NCBI RefSeq assembly: GCF_014649735.1
Contig: NZ_BMTP01000002.1
Coordinates: 62,001-126,000 of the forward strand
Source of the DNA: Streptomyces lavendofoliae
GTDB taxonomy: Bacteria > Actinomycetota > Actinomycetes > Streptomycetales > Streptomycetaceae
Reading direction: 5' to 3'
Length of the DNA stretch: 64,000 nucleotides
The notes under the pieces: model-generated
The model's database searches: none
Told to the model about the DNA's origin: nothing
The model's input: the letters and a program-made list of their open reading frames with translations, nothing else
Program-made: the position numbers and the translations under genes
In this document: piece after piece, positions 15,575 to 24,140 of the stretch
How positions within the stretch are numbered: position 1 is the stretch's first letter
Layout: the number at the start of each line of letters is the position of its first letter

Positions 15575-16933
15575 GCACGATTCGCCGGCCGCGGTGCCGG
15601 TGGACGACGCCGGCTCCGCGGCCGGGCCGGGGGCAGGAGCCTGGCCGGAGGAAGAGTTCGCGTCCGGGGCCGGGTCCGGGGAAGGCGGGCCGGTCGGCTC
15701 GGCGGGCGGCGGCGGGCAGGTGGGATCCGGCGACGGCTCCGTGGGGGCGGGGGTCGGAGTCGGGGTGGGCGTGGGGGTCGGCGTGGGGGTCGGGGTGGGC
15801 GTGGGGGTCGGCGTGGGGGTCGGAGTCGGCGTGGGGGGCGAGGGGGAAGGCCGTGGCGGGGACGGGGAGGGGTGCGGGGTGACGGGCGGCCTGGACGGGT
15901 GCGTCGGGCGGGCGGGCACGACGGGCGGCCGGGCCGGGGGCCGGGGGCCCACCACGATCCCGCCGCCCGGGCCGGGGTCGGGACGCGGAATCGGCTTCGG
16001 GACCGCCCCACCGCCGGTGGCCCCGTTGGCGCCCGTCCCGCCGGTGCCCCGGCCCGCCCCCGGGCTCACCGGGAGCACGCCCGTGGTGTCCGGCACGGCG
16101 TGCGCGCCGTGCCGGTAGAACGCCAGCCAGGCCAGGACGGTCCGCAGATAGGCGCCCGAGTGGTTGTAGCTGAGGATGGCCCGGTCCAGGTCGGCATCGA
16201 CCGTGAGGGTCCGCTCCCCCGCGCAGAGGTAGTGCCCGGCGGCCAGGGCGGCGTCATGGATGTTGCCCGGGTCGCGGCGGCCGTCGCCGTTGCCGTCCGC
16301 GCCCCAGCGGGCCCATGTCGAGGGGATGAACTGCATGGGGCCGACGGCCCGGTCGAACACCGTGTCGCCGTCGTACGCGCCCCCGTCGGTGTCCGTGATC
16401 CGGGCGAACCCCCGGCCGTCGAGCACCGGACCGAGGATCGGCTCCAGCGTGGTGCCGTGCGCGTCCACCCGGCCCCCGCGCGCCTGGCCGGACTCGACCT
16501 TGCCGATCGCCGCGAGCAGTTGCCACGGCAGCCGGCAGCCCGGGTCGGTGCCGGCGACGGCGGCCTCGGCGCGCCGGTAGGCGGCCAGGACGGTGGCGGG
16601 TATCCCGGCCTGGGCGGTGACCGCGCCGGCCGGGCGAACGCCCCCGGCCGGGGAGCCTCCGGCCCGGGGGACGTCGCCCGGCGGCAGCGGCCGCGACGAC
16701 GCGGGCGGGAGGACGAGCGGGGGCAGCTCCGTGTGGTACGCGCCGTCGGCCGGCGGCCGGGGCACCGAGACCCCCGCGGGGCCGCCCGCCGGCGGTTCCG
16801 ACGCGGCCGGCGCAGGCGGTCGGACCGCACCGGGTGCCTGCGACGCGGTCAGTGCGGCCATCGCGGCGACGGCCGCCACCGTGCGGCCGGCTCCCCGGCG
16901 CGCCCTCGCCCGCCGTGCTCGTGCTGCCCTCAT
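15551..16933 (-). CDS. Secreted lytic transglycosylase (SLT-like) with Pro-Thr repeat tail, last gene of the mce operon
   Basis: A 460-residue protein. The basic N-terminus and hydrophobic stretch (RTVAAVAAMAALTASQAPGAV) form a signal peptide. A Pro/Ala linker precedes a transglycosylase domain with the catalytic Glu in GKVESGQ (E147), GPMQFIPSTW, DGNGDGRRDPGNIHDAALAAGHYLC and ILSYNHS. The C-terminal third is Pro-rich and contains about 17 Pro-Thr dipeptides, a probable wall-spanning spacer. The domain cleaves peptidoglycan glycan strands. The ATG overlaps the stop of the preceding Mce-associated gene (ATGA at 16930-16933), so it is translationally coupled to the mce operon. Confidence 0.88.
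   Translation of the reverse strand: MRAARARRARARRGAGRTVAAVAAMAALTASQAPGAVRPPAPAASEPPAGGPAGVSVPRPPADGAYHTELPPLVLPPASSRPLPPGDVPRAGGSPAGGVRPAGAVTAQAGIPATVLAAYRRAEAAVAGTDPGCRLPWQLLAAIGKVESGQARGGRVDAHGTTLEPILGPVLDGRGFARITDTDGGAYDGDTVFDRAVGPMQFIPSTWARWGADGNGDGRRDPGNIHDAALAAGHYLCAGERTLTVDADLDRAILSYNHSGAYLRTVLAWLAFYRHGAHAVPDTTGVLPVSPGAGRGTGGTGANGATGGGAVPKPIPRPDPGPGGGIVVGPRPPARPPVVPARPTHPSRPPVTPHPSPSPPRPSPSPPTPTPTPTPTPTPTPTPTPTPTPTPTPTPAPTEPSPDPTCPPPPAEPTGPPSPDPAPDANSSSGQAPAPGPAAEPASSTGTAAGESCSGPAPAP
15741..15840. repeat. GGGGGTCGGCGT-type minisatellite coding Pro-Thr repeats
   Basis: About 100 bp of near-identical GGGGGTCGG / GTGGGCGTG units lie inside the transglycosylase gene and encode alternating Pro and Thr on the minus strand. 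Such tracts are prone to length change by slippage. Confidence 0.85.
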
Positions 16934-17709
16934 GATCCCGCTCCCAGGGTGTCGATGACGGCGATGCGCCACGCGCCGTCCTTCCGGATCGCCTCCACCG
17001 CGAACATGGCGGCGCCGTACGTCGTCTCGGGCTTACTGGCCGCCGTGCGGGTGTTGCTCTGGTCCGCGTAGACCAGCACCCGGGCCCGGTCACCGTCGAT
17101 CAGCTCCACCCCGCTGTGGGTGACGGTGGTGGTGAGGACCAGCTTCTGCCGGGCCGCCTGCGCCCGGACCGGTGCGAGCATCGCGCGGTGCTGCCCGACG
17201 GCCTTGCCGGTGAGGTGGGCCCGGATGGCCCGGTCGGCCGTGGCCGTGGCGGCGTGGTCGTACGAGAACAGCTCGTTGACCGCCTTGGTGACCTGGCCCT
17301 TCAGCTCACTGGTACGGGCGATGTCGGTGAGCGCGGTGTTGCGGGCGGCGGACGTGTCGCGCAGGGCGGCCGCCTCCCCGGTGGCCCAGGCGGCGAAACC
17401 GCCCAGGAGGACGGTGAGGACGCCCAGCGCGGCGGGCAGCCGGGGGCGCGGCCGGGACCGGGGCGGCGACGCGTCCTCGGCACCGCCGCCGGAGCCGGGC
17501 CGCCCGGTGCGGACGGCTCCGTCGGGATGCTCGGGGTGTTCGGGATGCCCGGGGTGTTCGCCCGCGCCGGGACGGCCGGCGCGGACGGGGCCCTTGAGGC
17601 GGTCGGGGCCGTCGGGGCGGTCGGTGCGTGGTGGGGGTGGCGCCGGGCGGGGAGCCTGCGCGGTCGCCAGGCGGCGCCGGCGGTTGATGAGGTGACGGGT
17701 CGTCGACAT
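16930..17709 (-). CDS. Mce-associated membrane protein 4
   Basis: A 259-residue single-pass protein. A Pro/Arg/Gly-rich cytosolic N-terminus (1-90) precedes one transmembrane helix (LPAALGVLTVLLGGFAAWATG) and an extracytoplasmic domain with the Mas pattern: a helical part (ARNTALTDIARTSELKGQVTKAVNELFSYD in outline) and a beta domain ending EAIRKDGAWRIAVIDTLG. Mas proteins stabilise Mce complexes in mycobacteria. It lies between Mce-associated protein 3 (58 bp gap) and the transglycosylase (4-bp overlap). The Pro-rich N-terminus has HPEHPEHP near-repeats. Confidence 0.8.
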   Translation of the reverse strand: MSTTRHLINRRRRLATAQAPRPAPPPPRTDRPDGPDRLKGPVRAGRPGAGEHPGHPEHPEHPDGAVRTGRPGSGGGAEDASPPRSRPRPRLPAALGVLTVLLGGFAAWATGEAAALRDTSAARNTALTDIARTSELKGQVTKAVNELFSYDHAATATADRAIRAHLTGKAVGQHRAMLAPVRAQAARQKLVLTTTVTHSGVELIDGDRARVLVYADQSNTRTAASKPETTYGAAMFAVEAIRKDGAWRIAVIDTLGAGS

Positions 17710-17767
17710 GGTGCCGGGTCCTCTCGGTTCCTCGCGGGGTCCGCGCCGGGTCCTTCGCAGGGCGCGT

Positions 17768-18304
17768 TCAGTCGGCGGTGCCCGCCGTGTTGCCGACCGG
17801 GGCCTGGCCGAGGGCGCTGAGCTTCCAGCCCTCGGGGGTGCGGGTGAGCTCGCCGAGCATCCGGCTCTCCTTGGCGGCCGGCGCGCCCTTGGGCGGGGTC
17901 ACCGTGATCCGGAGGGCGACCATCACGCTGGCGCGCCCGGCCCGGGTGTCCAGTTCGGTCACCGCGCCCGACAGGACCTTCGCCGAGGTCACCGTTCTCG
18001 CCTGCTGGATCTGCCGCTCGAACCGCGCGCGCCCGCCGGTCAGCTGGGCCAGCAGGTCACCGGTGGCGGAGTCCTGCCAGGTGTCCAGTCCGCGTCGCAG
18101 GTCGCGGTGGTCGAGCGTGTTCATGTTCTGCACGGCCTGCTCGCCCGCGGCGAGCACCTCGTCGCGGGTGGTGGCGTACGCGGCGGACTCGTCGTGCGCC
18201 GCCGCGTACCAGGACCAGCCGCCCCAGCCGGCGCCTCCGGCGGCGAGGAGGGCCAGCGCGGCCGCCGCCGTCAGGAGCGGGTTGCCTCTCATGGTGCGGG
18301 CCAT
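17768..18304 (-). CDS. Mce-associated membrane protein 3
   Basis: A 178-residue protein with one N-terminal membrane segment (NPLLTAAAALALLAAGGAG) and an extracytoplasmic Mas-like domain: TTRDEVLAAGEQAVQNMNTLD, ARFERQIQQARTVTSAKVL, and a final EGWKLSALGQAP strand. It is the third of four small Mce-associated genes, 15 bp downstream of the second. An internal Met at residue 5 could also serve as start. Role inferred from family and position: accessory to the MCE import complex. Confidence 0.8.
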   Translation of the reverse strand: MARTMRGNPLLTAAAALALLAAGGAGWGGWSWYAAAHDESAAYATTRDEVLAAGEQAVQNMNTLDHRDLRRGLDTWQDSATGDLLAQLTGGRARFERQIQQARTVTSAKVLSGAVTELDTRAGRASVMVALRITVTPPKGAPAAKESRMLGELTRTPEGWKLSALGQAPVGNTAGTAD

Positions 18305-18319
18305 CGGTGCGGGAGCCCC

Positions 18320-18943
18320 CTATCGCGATCGGATGTCGACGATCCGCCAGCGCCCGTCCCGCCGTTCGGCGGTGACGGAGAGCTGCGCGGCGACCGTGGT
18401 GGCGGGTTTGCCGGCGCGCTGGGCGACCTGATCGAGGAAGACCAGGAGGTGCGCGCCGCGGTCGTCGAGCCGGGTCACCCCGGCGCGTACGACATGGGTG
18501 GTGAGCGTCAGTCCTTGCCGCGCCGCCCGCTGCTCGACCTGGCCGAACAGCGCCTCGTACTGGCGGGCCGCCGTGCCCGCGAGCAGCCGGCGCGCGGCCT
18601 CCCGGGTCGCCGCGGTGTCGCCGGGCCCGTACGAGAAGACCCGGGTGAGTGCTCCGCCGACCTCGTCGGCCACCCGGGACGTGGCCTCGGTGTCGGACAG
18701 CGCCCGGTTGTGCAGGGCGGGCTCCCCGGTCAGTTGCTGGGCGCGCCACAGCAGCCCGGCCCCGCCGCAGAGCAGCACCACCACCAGCGCGACGGCCGTC
18801 CAGGGGCGTGGGGCACGGGGGCTCCGGGCGCGGGGGCGCGCCGGTGCCGCCGGCGCGGGGGCGTCCCCGGCGGACGCGGCAGCGTCCTCGGCGGACGCGC
18901 GCGGCGCGGGGGTCGGGATCCTCATCCGGTCGGCTCCCTTCAT
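18320..18943 (-). CDS. Mce-associated membrane protein 2
   Basis: A 207-residue single-pass protein with an Ala/Pro-rich N-terminus, one transmembrane helix (PWTAVALVVVLLCGGAGLLW) and the Mas extracytoplasmic fold ending RRDGRWRIVDIRSR. ATG 18943 overlaps the stop of Mce-associated protein 1 as ATGA, which fixes the start against longer in-frame options reaching to 19228. Function inferred from family. Confidence 0.8.
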   Translation of the reverse strand: MKGADRMRIPTPAPRASAEDAAASAGDAPAPAAPARPRARSPRAPRPWTAVALVVVLLCGGAGLLWRAQQLTGEPALHNRALSDTEATSRVADEVGGALTRVFSYGPGDTAATREAARRLLAGTAARQYEALFGQVEQRAARQGLTLTTHVVRAGVTRLDDRGAHLLVFLDQVAQRAGKPATTVAAQLSVTAERRDGRWRIVDIRSR

Positions 18944-19449
18944 GATCCGCCCACCGGTACGGCGGTCAGGGCGGTGACCTTCCAGCCGCCGCCGGTGCGG
19001 ACGAGGGCGGCTTCCAGCCGTTTGCGGTCCGTGCCGCCCGGCCGGCCGGCGGCGGGCGTGGTCTCCACGCTCACGGTCGCGATGAGCTCGGCCGTGCCGG
19101 CCCGGTCGTCCAGGGCGGTGAGGGCGGCGTCGGTGACGGTCGCGCGGGTGGAGGCTCCGCCCGTGCCCTTCCGCGGGTCGGTCCCCTTCAGCCGGGCGTG
19201 GAGGTCTCCGGTGGTCGCGTCCAGCCACCGCGCCCGCGCCGCGCCGGGGTCCGCCGCGTCCACGCTGCTGAGGCGGGCGACGTGGTCACGCCCCGCCGCC
19301 AGGACGTCGTCCCGCTCCTCGGCGAACGCCCGCGTCCCGTCGCCCGCCGCGCGGACGCAGGACCAGCCGGCCAGACCGCACAGCAGCGCCGCCACCGCGA
19401 CCGCGGCCCACCACCCGAGCCGGGCCTGCCCGGCCGCCCGGCGGTTCAC
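18940..19449 (-). CDS. Mce-associated membrane protein 1
   Basis: A 169-residue protein with a single N-terminal membrane helix (GWWAAVAVAALLCGLAGW) and an extracytoplasmic Mas-like domain (ERDDVLAAGRDHVARLSSVDA to GGWKVTALTAVPVG). Its GTG overlaps the mceF stop (GTGA, 19446-19449). First of four tandem paralogues: all share the pattern helix, T-x3-D-x-L-A-G-like motif and a closing GxWK/R-hydrophobic strand, which suggests local duplication. Confidence 0.82.
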   Translation of the reverse strand: MNRRAAGQARLGWWAAVAVAALLCGLAGWSCVRAAGDGTRAFAEERDDVLAAGRDHVARLSSVDAADPGAARARWLDATTGDLHARLKGTDPRKGTGGASTRATVTDAALTALDDRAGTAELIATVSVETTPAAGRPGGTDRKRLEAALVRTGGGWKVTALTAVPVGGS

Positions 19450-20642
19450 CGGCCCTCCCCGAGACCCAGCAGATCACCCATGCCGTCGGCGGGGGCCGGG
19501 GCGCCGGGCGCCGTGGCAGGGGGTGGGAGCGGACCGCCCCGGGGGGCGTTGGCGGAGCCGCGCACGTTGACGCCGCTCGACGGCGGCGAGGCGCAGCGCG
19601 CCCCGGTGTTGAGGGCGGGCGGCGACGACAGGTCCAGGCCGTTGCGGTACCGCGTCCCGCCGTAGCCCGCCGTGCACGGCAGCGGCTGGAAGAAGGTGAC
19701 CGACATGCCGAGGTTGACGCCCTGGGCGGTCACCGCGGTCGCTCCGGCGGCCGCCACGGCCGGCATCCGCACCAGGAACTCCTCCATGCCCCGCTGCCGG
19801 GTCACCGCCACCTCCGAGGTGGTGAGCAGGTTGGCCAGGACGACGCCGAGGGAGGGATCGAGGTCCCGGAGCAGTCCGCTGACCTGGCCGGCGGCGTCCG
19901 GAGCCGCGGTGATCAGGGCGCGCAGGTCGCCGTCGGAGCTCTTGAGCCGCGCGGCGAGCTCCTTGGCCCCGGCCGCGAACGAGGTGAGCGCCTTCCCTTC
20001 CTCGGCCTGGGTCCGCAGCACCGTCTCGCCGTCGGTGATCAGCCGGGAGGTGGCGGGCAGCGCCTCGTCGGCGGCCGCCACGAAGTCGCTGCCGCTGTCG
20101 ATGAGCGCCTGGAGGTCGTCACCGCGCCCGTTCAGCGCCGTTCCGAACTCGTCGACGACCGTGCGCAGTGCCTCCAGGTCGATGGAGGCCGCCAGGTCGC
20201 CCACTCCGGTCAGCATGGTGGTGACCGGTGCGGGGGTGCGCGTGTCGGAGCGGGCGATGACCGCGCCGTCGCGCAGGTAGGGGCCGCTGTCGGAGGCCGG
20301 GCGGAGGTCGATGTACTGCTCGCCGACGGCGGAGAGGTTGGCGACGACGGCTTCCAGGTCGGCGGGGATGGCGGGGGCCGAGTCCTTGATCCGCAGCTCG
20401 GCCTCCACCCCGTCGTCGGTGAGCCGGATCGGCCCGACGCGGCCGACCGAGACGCCCCGGTAGGTGACGTTGGAGTGGGTGAACAGCCCGCCGGTGGAGT
20501 CGAGCCGGACGCGGACGGTGTAGTGGTCGCGGAGGCCGACGAGGTGCCCGACGTCCGCGTACCGCACGCCGACGACTCCGAGGACGAGGGCGCCGATGAG
20601 GAGGAAGGCGAGGTTCTTCAGCCGGGTGGCGGGGGTGAGCAT
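19446..20642 (-). CDS. mceF: MCE family protein, position F
   Basis: A 398-residue MlaD-domain protein: membrane anchor LAFLLIGALVLGVVGV (about 10-26), MCE domain (about 38-115: GLFTHSNVTYRGVSVGRVGPI, SAVGEQYIDL), a long helical tube-forming region (to about 330) and a disordered Pro/Gly tail. Six such proteins, MceA-F, assemble a hetero-hexameric needle that carries lipids such as sterols or fatty acids across the wall to the YrbE permease. ATG 20642 shares one base with the mceE stop (TGATG). Confidence 0.93.
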   Translation of the reverse strand: MLTPATRLKNLAFLLIGALVLGVVGVRYADVGHLVGLRDHYTVRVRLDSTGGLFTHSNVTYRGVSVGRVGPIRLTDDGVEAELRIKDSAPAIPADLEAVVANLSAVGEQYIDLRPASDSGPYLRDGAVIARSDTRTPAPVTTMLTGVGDLAASIDLEALRTVVDEFGTALNGRGDDLQALIDSGSDFVAAADEALPATSRLITDGETVLRTQAEEGKALTSFAAGAKELAARLKSSDGDLRALITAAPDAAGQVSGLLRDLDPSLGVVLANLLTTSEVAVTRQRGMEEFLVRMPAVAAAGATAVTAQGVNLGMSVTFFQPLPCTAGYGGTRYRNGLDLSSPPALNTGARCASPPSSGVNVRGSANAPRGGPLPPPATAPGAPAPADGMGDLLGLGEGR

Positions 20643-21844
20643 CAGTTCCTCCCGGCGGCGGGCGGCGGGGGCGCGGACGGCGGGGAGGCCGACGGCGAAG
20701 ACGCCGACGGAACAGGCGCGGACGGCAGGGGCAGGGGCAGGGACGGTCCGGCGGTGCGCGCCGACGGGGCGGACGGAGCGGGCGGGGCCGTCTCGTCCTG
20801 GGGTGTGAGCGCCGGGACGATCTGCGTCCCCGGCGCGGCGGTGAGGTCCAGGTAGACGTTGAGGTAGTCGCCCTTGACGCCGCGCAGCACCTCGTCGGTG
20901 AACGGGTAGGTGAGCAGCACCTCCAGCGAGTCGGGCAGTGCCTCGCCGGAGTCGGCGAGCGCCTTGAGGGTGGGGCCGAGGGCCTTGAGGTCGGCGACGA
21001 TGTCCGCCTTGCTCCTGTTGACGGTGTCGACGGCGACGCCCGAGAGGGTGTCCAGCGCGCCGAGCATGGTGAGGAGCGAACCGCGCTGCTTCTGGAGGAC
21101 CTTCAGGCCGGGGGTCAGCCCGGTGAGGACCTTGTCGACGTCCCGTTCGCGGGTGGCGAGGGTGGCGGTGAGGCGGTTGACGCCGTCGAGGGCGGCGGTG
21201 ATGTCGCTCTTGTTGCTGTCGAGGGCGGCGACCGCGGTGTTGAGCCGTCCGAGCAGGGAGCGGACCTCCGCCTCGTTGCCGCCCAGGGCGGTGCCCAGCT
21301 CGGTGGTGATGGTGCGCAGTTGCTGGATGCCGCCGCCGTTGAGGAGCATCGACAGGGCGCCGAAGACCTCTTCGACCTCCGGGTTGCGGTTGGTGCGGGT
21401 CATCGGGATGCGGGCGCCGTCGCCGAGGCTGCCGCGGGGCGCGGGGGGCGCGGTGAGCTGGATGTACTTCTCGCCCAGCAGGCTGGACTGTTCGAGGTGG
21501 GCGTAGGCGTTGGCCGGGAGCCGCACCTCGCCGTTGACCCGCATGGTGACGGTGGCGGTCCAGTCCCCGCGGTCGAGGGCGATGCCGGTCACCCGCCCGA
21601 CGGCGACGTCGTTCACCTTGACCGCGGACTGCGGGACGAGGCTGAGGACGTCGGCGAACTCGGCGGTGATCTCGTACGGGCGGTCGCCGAGGTCGGCGCC
21701 TCCGGGCAGCGGCAACTGCTCGATGCCGGACAGCTCCAGGCCCCCGGCGGGCGCGTCGCAGCTCGCGACGGTCACCGGGACGCCGACGGCCAGGGCGAGG
21801 GTGGCCGCGATGCCGGCGGTGGTGGTACGGGAGGGCCGGTTCAC
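20642..21844 (-). CDS. mceE: MCE family lipoprotein, position E
   Basis: A 400-residue MCE protein. Uniquely among the six it has a lipobox (VTVASC, with Cys as the predicted lipidated residue about 31), as in the mycobacterial LprK/MceE proteins. The MCE domain contains AVKVNDVAVGRVTGIALD and LLGEKYIQL; a long helical region follows, then a Pro/Ser/Ala-rich tail. The GTG start overlaps the mceD stop as GTGA (21841-21844), which excludes the very long upstream open frame. Confidence 0.93.
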   Translation of the reverse strand: MNRPSRTTTAGIAATLALAVGVPVTVASCDAPAGGLELSGIEQLPLPGGADLGDRPYEITAEFADVLSLVPQSAVKVNDVAVGRVTGIALDRGDWTATVTMRVNGEVRLPANAYAHLEQSSLLGEKYIQLTAPPAPRGSLGDGARIPMTRTNRNPEVEEVFGALSMLLNGGGIQQLRTITTELGTALGGNEAEVRSLLGRLNTAVAALDSNKSDITAALDGVNRLTATLATRERDVDKVLTGLTPGLKVLQKQRGSLLTMLGALDTLSGVAVDTVNRSKADIVADLKALGPTLKALADSGEALPDSLEVLLTYPFTDEVLRGVKGDYLNVYLDLTAAPGTQIVPALTPQDETAPPAPSAPSARTAGPSLPLPLPSAPVPSASSPSASPPSAPPPPAAGRN

Positions 21845-22992
21845 CGTACGCCGCCCTTCTCCGGTGTCCCGTAGACGGTGCCGGCCACGGGCAGCGGGAG
21901 CGCGGGCAGGTCCGCGCGCCGGTCGGGGGTGAGGGGGACGAGACCGTCCGGCGCGGGCGCCGCGCCTCCGGTGCCGGGGACGCCGGTCCCCGTCCCGGTG
22001 CCGGTCGCCGCTCCGGCGCCCGGGACGCCGGTGCCGAAGCTCAGCTCGTTGATGTTCGCGCGGCCGTTGAGGGTGCGGTGCACCGGGTCGTACGCCTTGA
22101 GGGCGTTCCCGGCGGCGAGGGGCGCGGTGTCGAGTGCCTCGGCGAGCGAGGCGCGCTGGTCGACGAGCGTCCGGGTGAGCGGGGCGAGGAGATCGACGTT
22201 CTTCTTCAGGCTGCCGCGGTTGTCCTCGATGAACGTCTTGACCCGGGCGAGCGCGGTGCCCAGCTCCTTGAGGGCGGCGCCCAGGTTCTCCTTGTCCTCG
22301 GCGAGGAAGCCGGTGACGGTCGCGAGCCGCTGTTCGGCCGTGCGGACGTCGCCGTCGTTGTTCTTCAGCATGGTGGTGAATGCCTGGAGGTGGGTGAGGG
22401 TGGCGAAGAGGTCGCCGCTGCTGCGGTCCAGGGTCCTCGCGGCCTTGCCGAACTGCTCGATGGAGTCGCCGATGGCCTTGCCGTTGCCCCGGAGGTTCGC
22501 GGCGCCGGTGTCGAGGAGCCCGGCCAGGGCGCCGTCGGCGTTGGCCCCCTTGGGCCCGAGGGCCTCGCTGAGTTCGGTGATGGACGCGTACAGCTGGTCT
22601 ACCTCCAGGGGGGTGGCGTTGCGGGCTGCGGGCAGGACCGCGCCCTCCCGGATCTCCGGTCCGCCCGTGTAGGCGGGGGCGAGCTGGACGTAGCGGTCGG
22701 CCACGACGCTGGGCGCGACGATGACGGCGTGGGCTCCGGCGGGGACGCGCACGCCCTCGTCGATCAGCAGGGTCACCTCGACCTCCTTGCCCCGGGGGCG
22801 TACGGAGCCGACCGTGCCGACCCGGACCCCGAGGACGCGGAGGTCGGAGCCCTCGTACACACCGGTGGCCCGGTCGAAGCGGGCGGTGATGCGGGTGGCG
22901 CGGGACTCGTCGAGGGCAATGACGCCGGAGGCTCCGGCGACGGCCACGAGGGCGAGTCCGGTGGTGATGCCGAGAGCGCGTCGGAGGTTCAC
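21841..22992 (-). CDS. mceD: MCE family protein, position D
   Basis: A 383-residue MCE protein with an N-terminal membrane segment (ALGITTGLALVAVAGASGVIA), MCE domain (TGVYEGSDLRVLGVRVGTVGSV, VADRYVQL), a helical tube region with repeated Leu/Ala heptad-like pattern, and a Gly/Thr/Pro-rich C-terminal region. The GTG at 22992 overlaps the mceC stop (GTGA). Confidence 0.92.
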   Translation of the reverse strand: MNLRRALGITTGLALVAVAGASGVIALDESRATRITARFDRATGVYEGSDLRVLGVRVGTVGSVRPRGKEVEVTLLIDEGVRVPAGAHAVIVAPSVVADRYVQLAPAYTGGPEIREGAVLPAARNATPLEVDQLYASITELSEALGPKGANADGALAGLLDTGAANLRGNGKAIGDSIEQFGKAARTLDRSSGDLFATLTHLQAFTTMLKNNDGDVRTAEQRLATVTGFLAEDKENLGAALKELGTALARVKTFIEDNRGSLKKNVDLLAPLTRTLVDQRASLAEALDTAPLAAGNALKAYDPVHRTLNGRANINELSFGTGVPGAGAATGTGTGTGVPGTGGAAPAPDGLVPLTPDRRADLPALPLPVAGTVYGTPEKGGVR

Positions 22993-24140
22993 CGGGCACC
23001 GCCTCCCGTCGGCTTGGGCGGCATGCACCCGGTGGCCGGGGGTGTGCCGGGGGCCAGGTAGTTCTTGGGGACGAGGCCGCAGACGTACGTGTCGAACCAG
23101 CGGCCGTTGCCGAGGGTGTTGCCGACGAGCCGGTAGTACGGCCCGGCAAGTGCGAGCGTCCGGTCGAGGCTCTCGCGGTTCTCCAGCAGGACGCCGGTGA
23201 CCCGGCCGAGGGCGGACAGGGTGGGCCCGAGCTGCCGTTCGTTGTCCCGCACCAGGCCGGTGAGCTGGGTGCCGAGGTTCCTGGCACCGGTGAGCAGCTG
23301 GTGGATGGCGTCTCGGCGGGCCTGGAGCTCGCCGAGGAGCAGTCCGCCGTCCTCCAGGAGCGTCTCGAAGCTGCTCTTCTTGCCCTCCAGGGTCCTGGTG
23401 AGTTGCCTGCTGCCCTTGAGGAGTTCGGCGAGCTGCGCGTCGCGCGAGGAGACCGTCCGGGAGAGCGCGGACAGCCCGGTGGCGGCGCTGCGCACGTCGG
23501 GCGGCGAGTTCGCGAACGTGGCGGAGATGGCCCGGAAGCTCTCGGCGAGCGCCTGCGTGTCGATGGCGTCGATGGTGTCGCCGAGGCCGGTGAGGGCCTT
23601 GGTGACGTCGTAGGGGGAGGTGGTACGGGAGGCGGGGATGCGTTCGGCGGGGTTCTGGGCGCGGCCGCCGAGAGGGTCGACGGCCAGGTACTTCTCGCCG
23701 AGCAAAGTCTTGATGGCGATGGCGGCGGTGCTGGAGTCGCCGATCCAGGTGGTGTCGTCGACCTCGAACGCCACCTCGACCTTGGCCCCGTCGAGCCCGA
23801 CGGCGGTGACCTCGCCCACCTTGACGCCGGCGATGCGCACCTCGTCGCCCTCGTCGAGTCCGGCGGCCTCGGTGAAGTCCGCGGTGTACGCGGTGGTGCC
23901 GCCGGTGAGGGCGTCCACCTTGTACGCGCCGAGGGCGATCAGGGCGAGGAGGAGCAGGCCGACGACGCCGACGGTGATCGGGTCGCGTTGCCGTACGGGG
24001 GTGAACGCCGGCCGCTTCGGCCGGGGGCGCCCCGGGGGCGGGGCGTCCGGGCGCGGCCGGCGGCGGAGCGGGACGCCGGGGAACGGGAGGCGGTGGAGCG
24101 GGAAGCGGGGCCGCGACGGGCCCGGGCGCGGGATTCTCAT
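22989..24140 (-). CDS. mceC: MCE family protein, position C
   Basis: A 383-residue MCE protein. It has an unusually long Pro/Arg-rich cytosolic N-terminus (about 1-50) before the anchor ITVGVVGLLLLALIALGAY. The MCE domain follows (AGLDEGDEVRIAGVKVGEVTAV, LLGEKYLAV), then the helical region and a short tail with conserved Cys residues (YVCGLVP, TGCMPP). ATG 24140 overlaps the mceB stop (ATGA). Confidence 0.92.
   Translation of the reverse strand: MRIPRPGPSRPRFPLHRLPFPGVPLRRRPRPDAPPPGRPRPKRPAFTPVRQRDPITVGVVGLLLLALIALGAYKVDALTGGTTAYTADFTEAAGLDEGDEVRIAGVKVGEVTAVGLDGAKVEVAFEVDDTTWIGDSSTAAIAIKTLLGEKYLAVDPLGGRAQNPAERIPASRTTSPYDVTKALTGLGDTIDAIDTQALAESFRAISATFANSPPDVRSAATGLSALSRTVSSRDAQLAELLKGSRQLTRTLEGKKSSFETLLEDGGLLLGELQARRDAIHQLLTGARNLGTQLTGLVRDNERQLGPTLSALGRVTGVLLENRESLDRTLALAGPYYRLVGNTLGNGRWFDTYVCGLVPKNYLAPGTPPATGCMPPKPTGGGAR

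Noticed and set aside
15741..15840. Repeat array considered as a CRISPR array.
   Set aside because: The units are short (about 9-12 bp), contiguous, have no spacers and lie in a coding frame giving Pro-Thr repeats.
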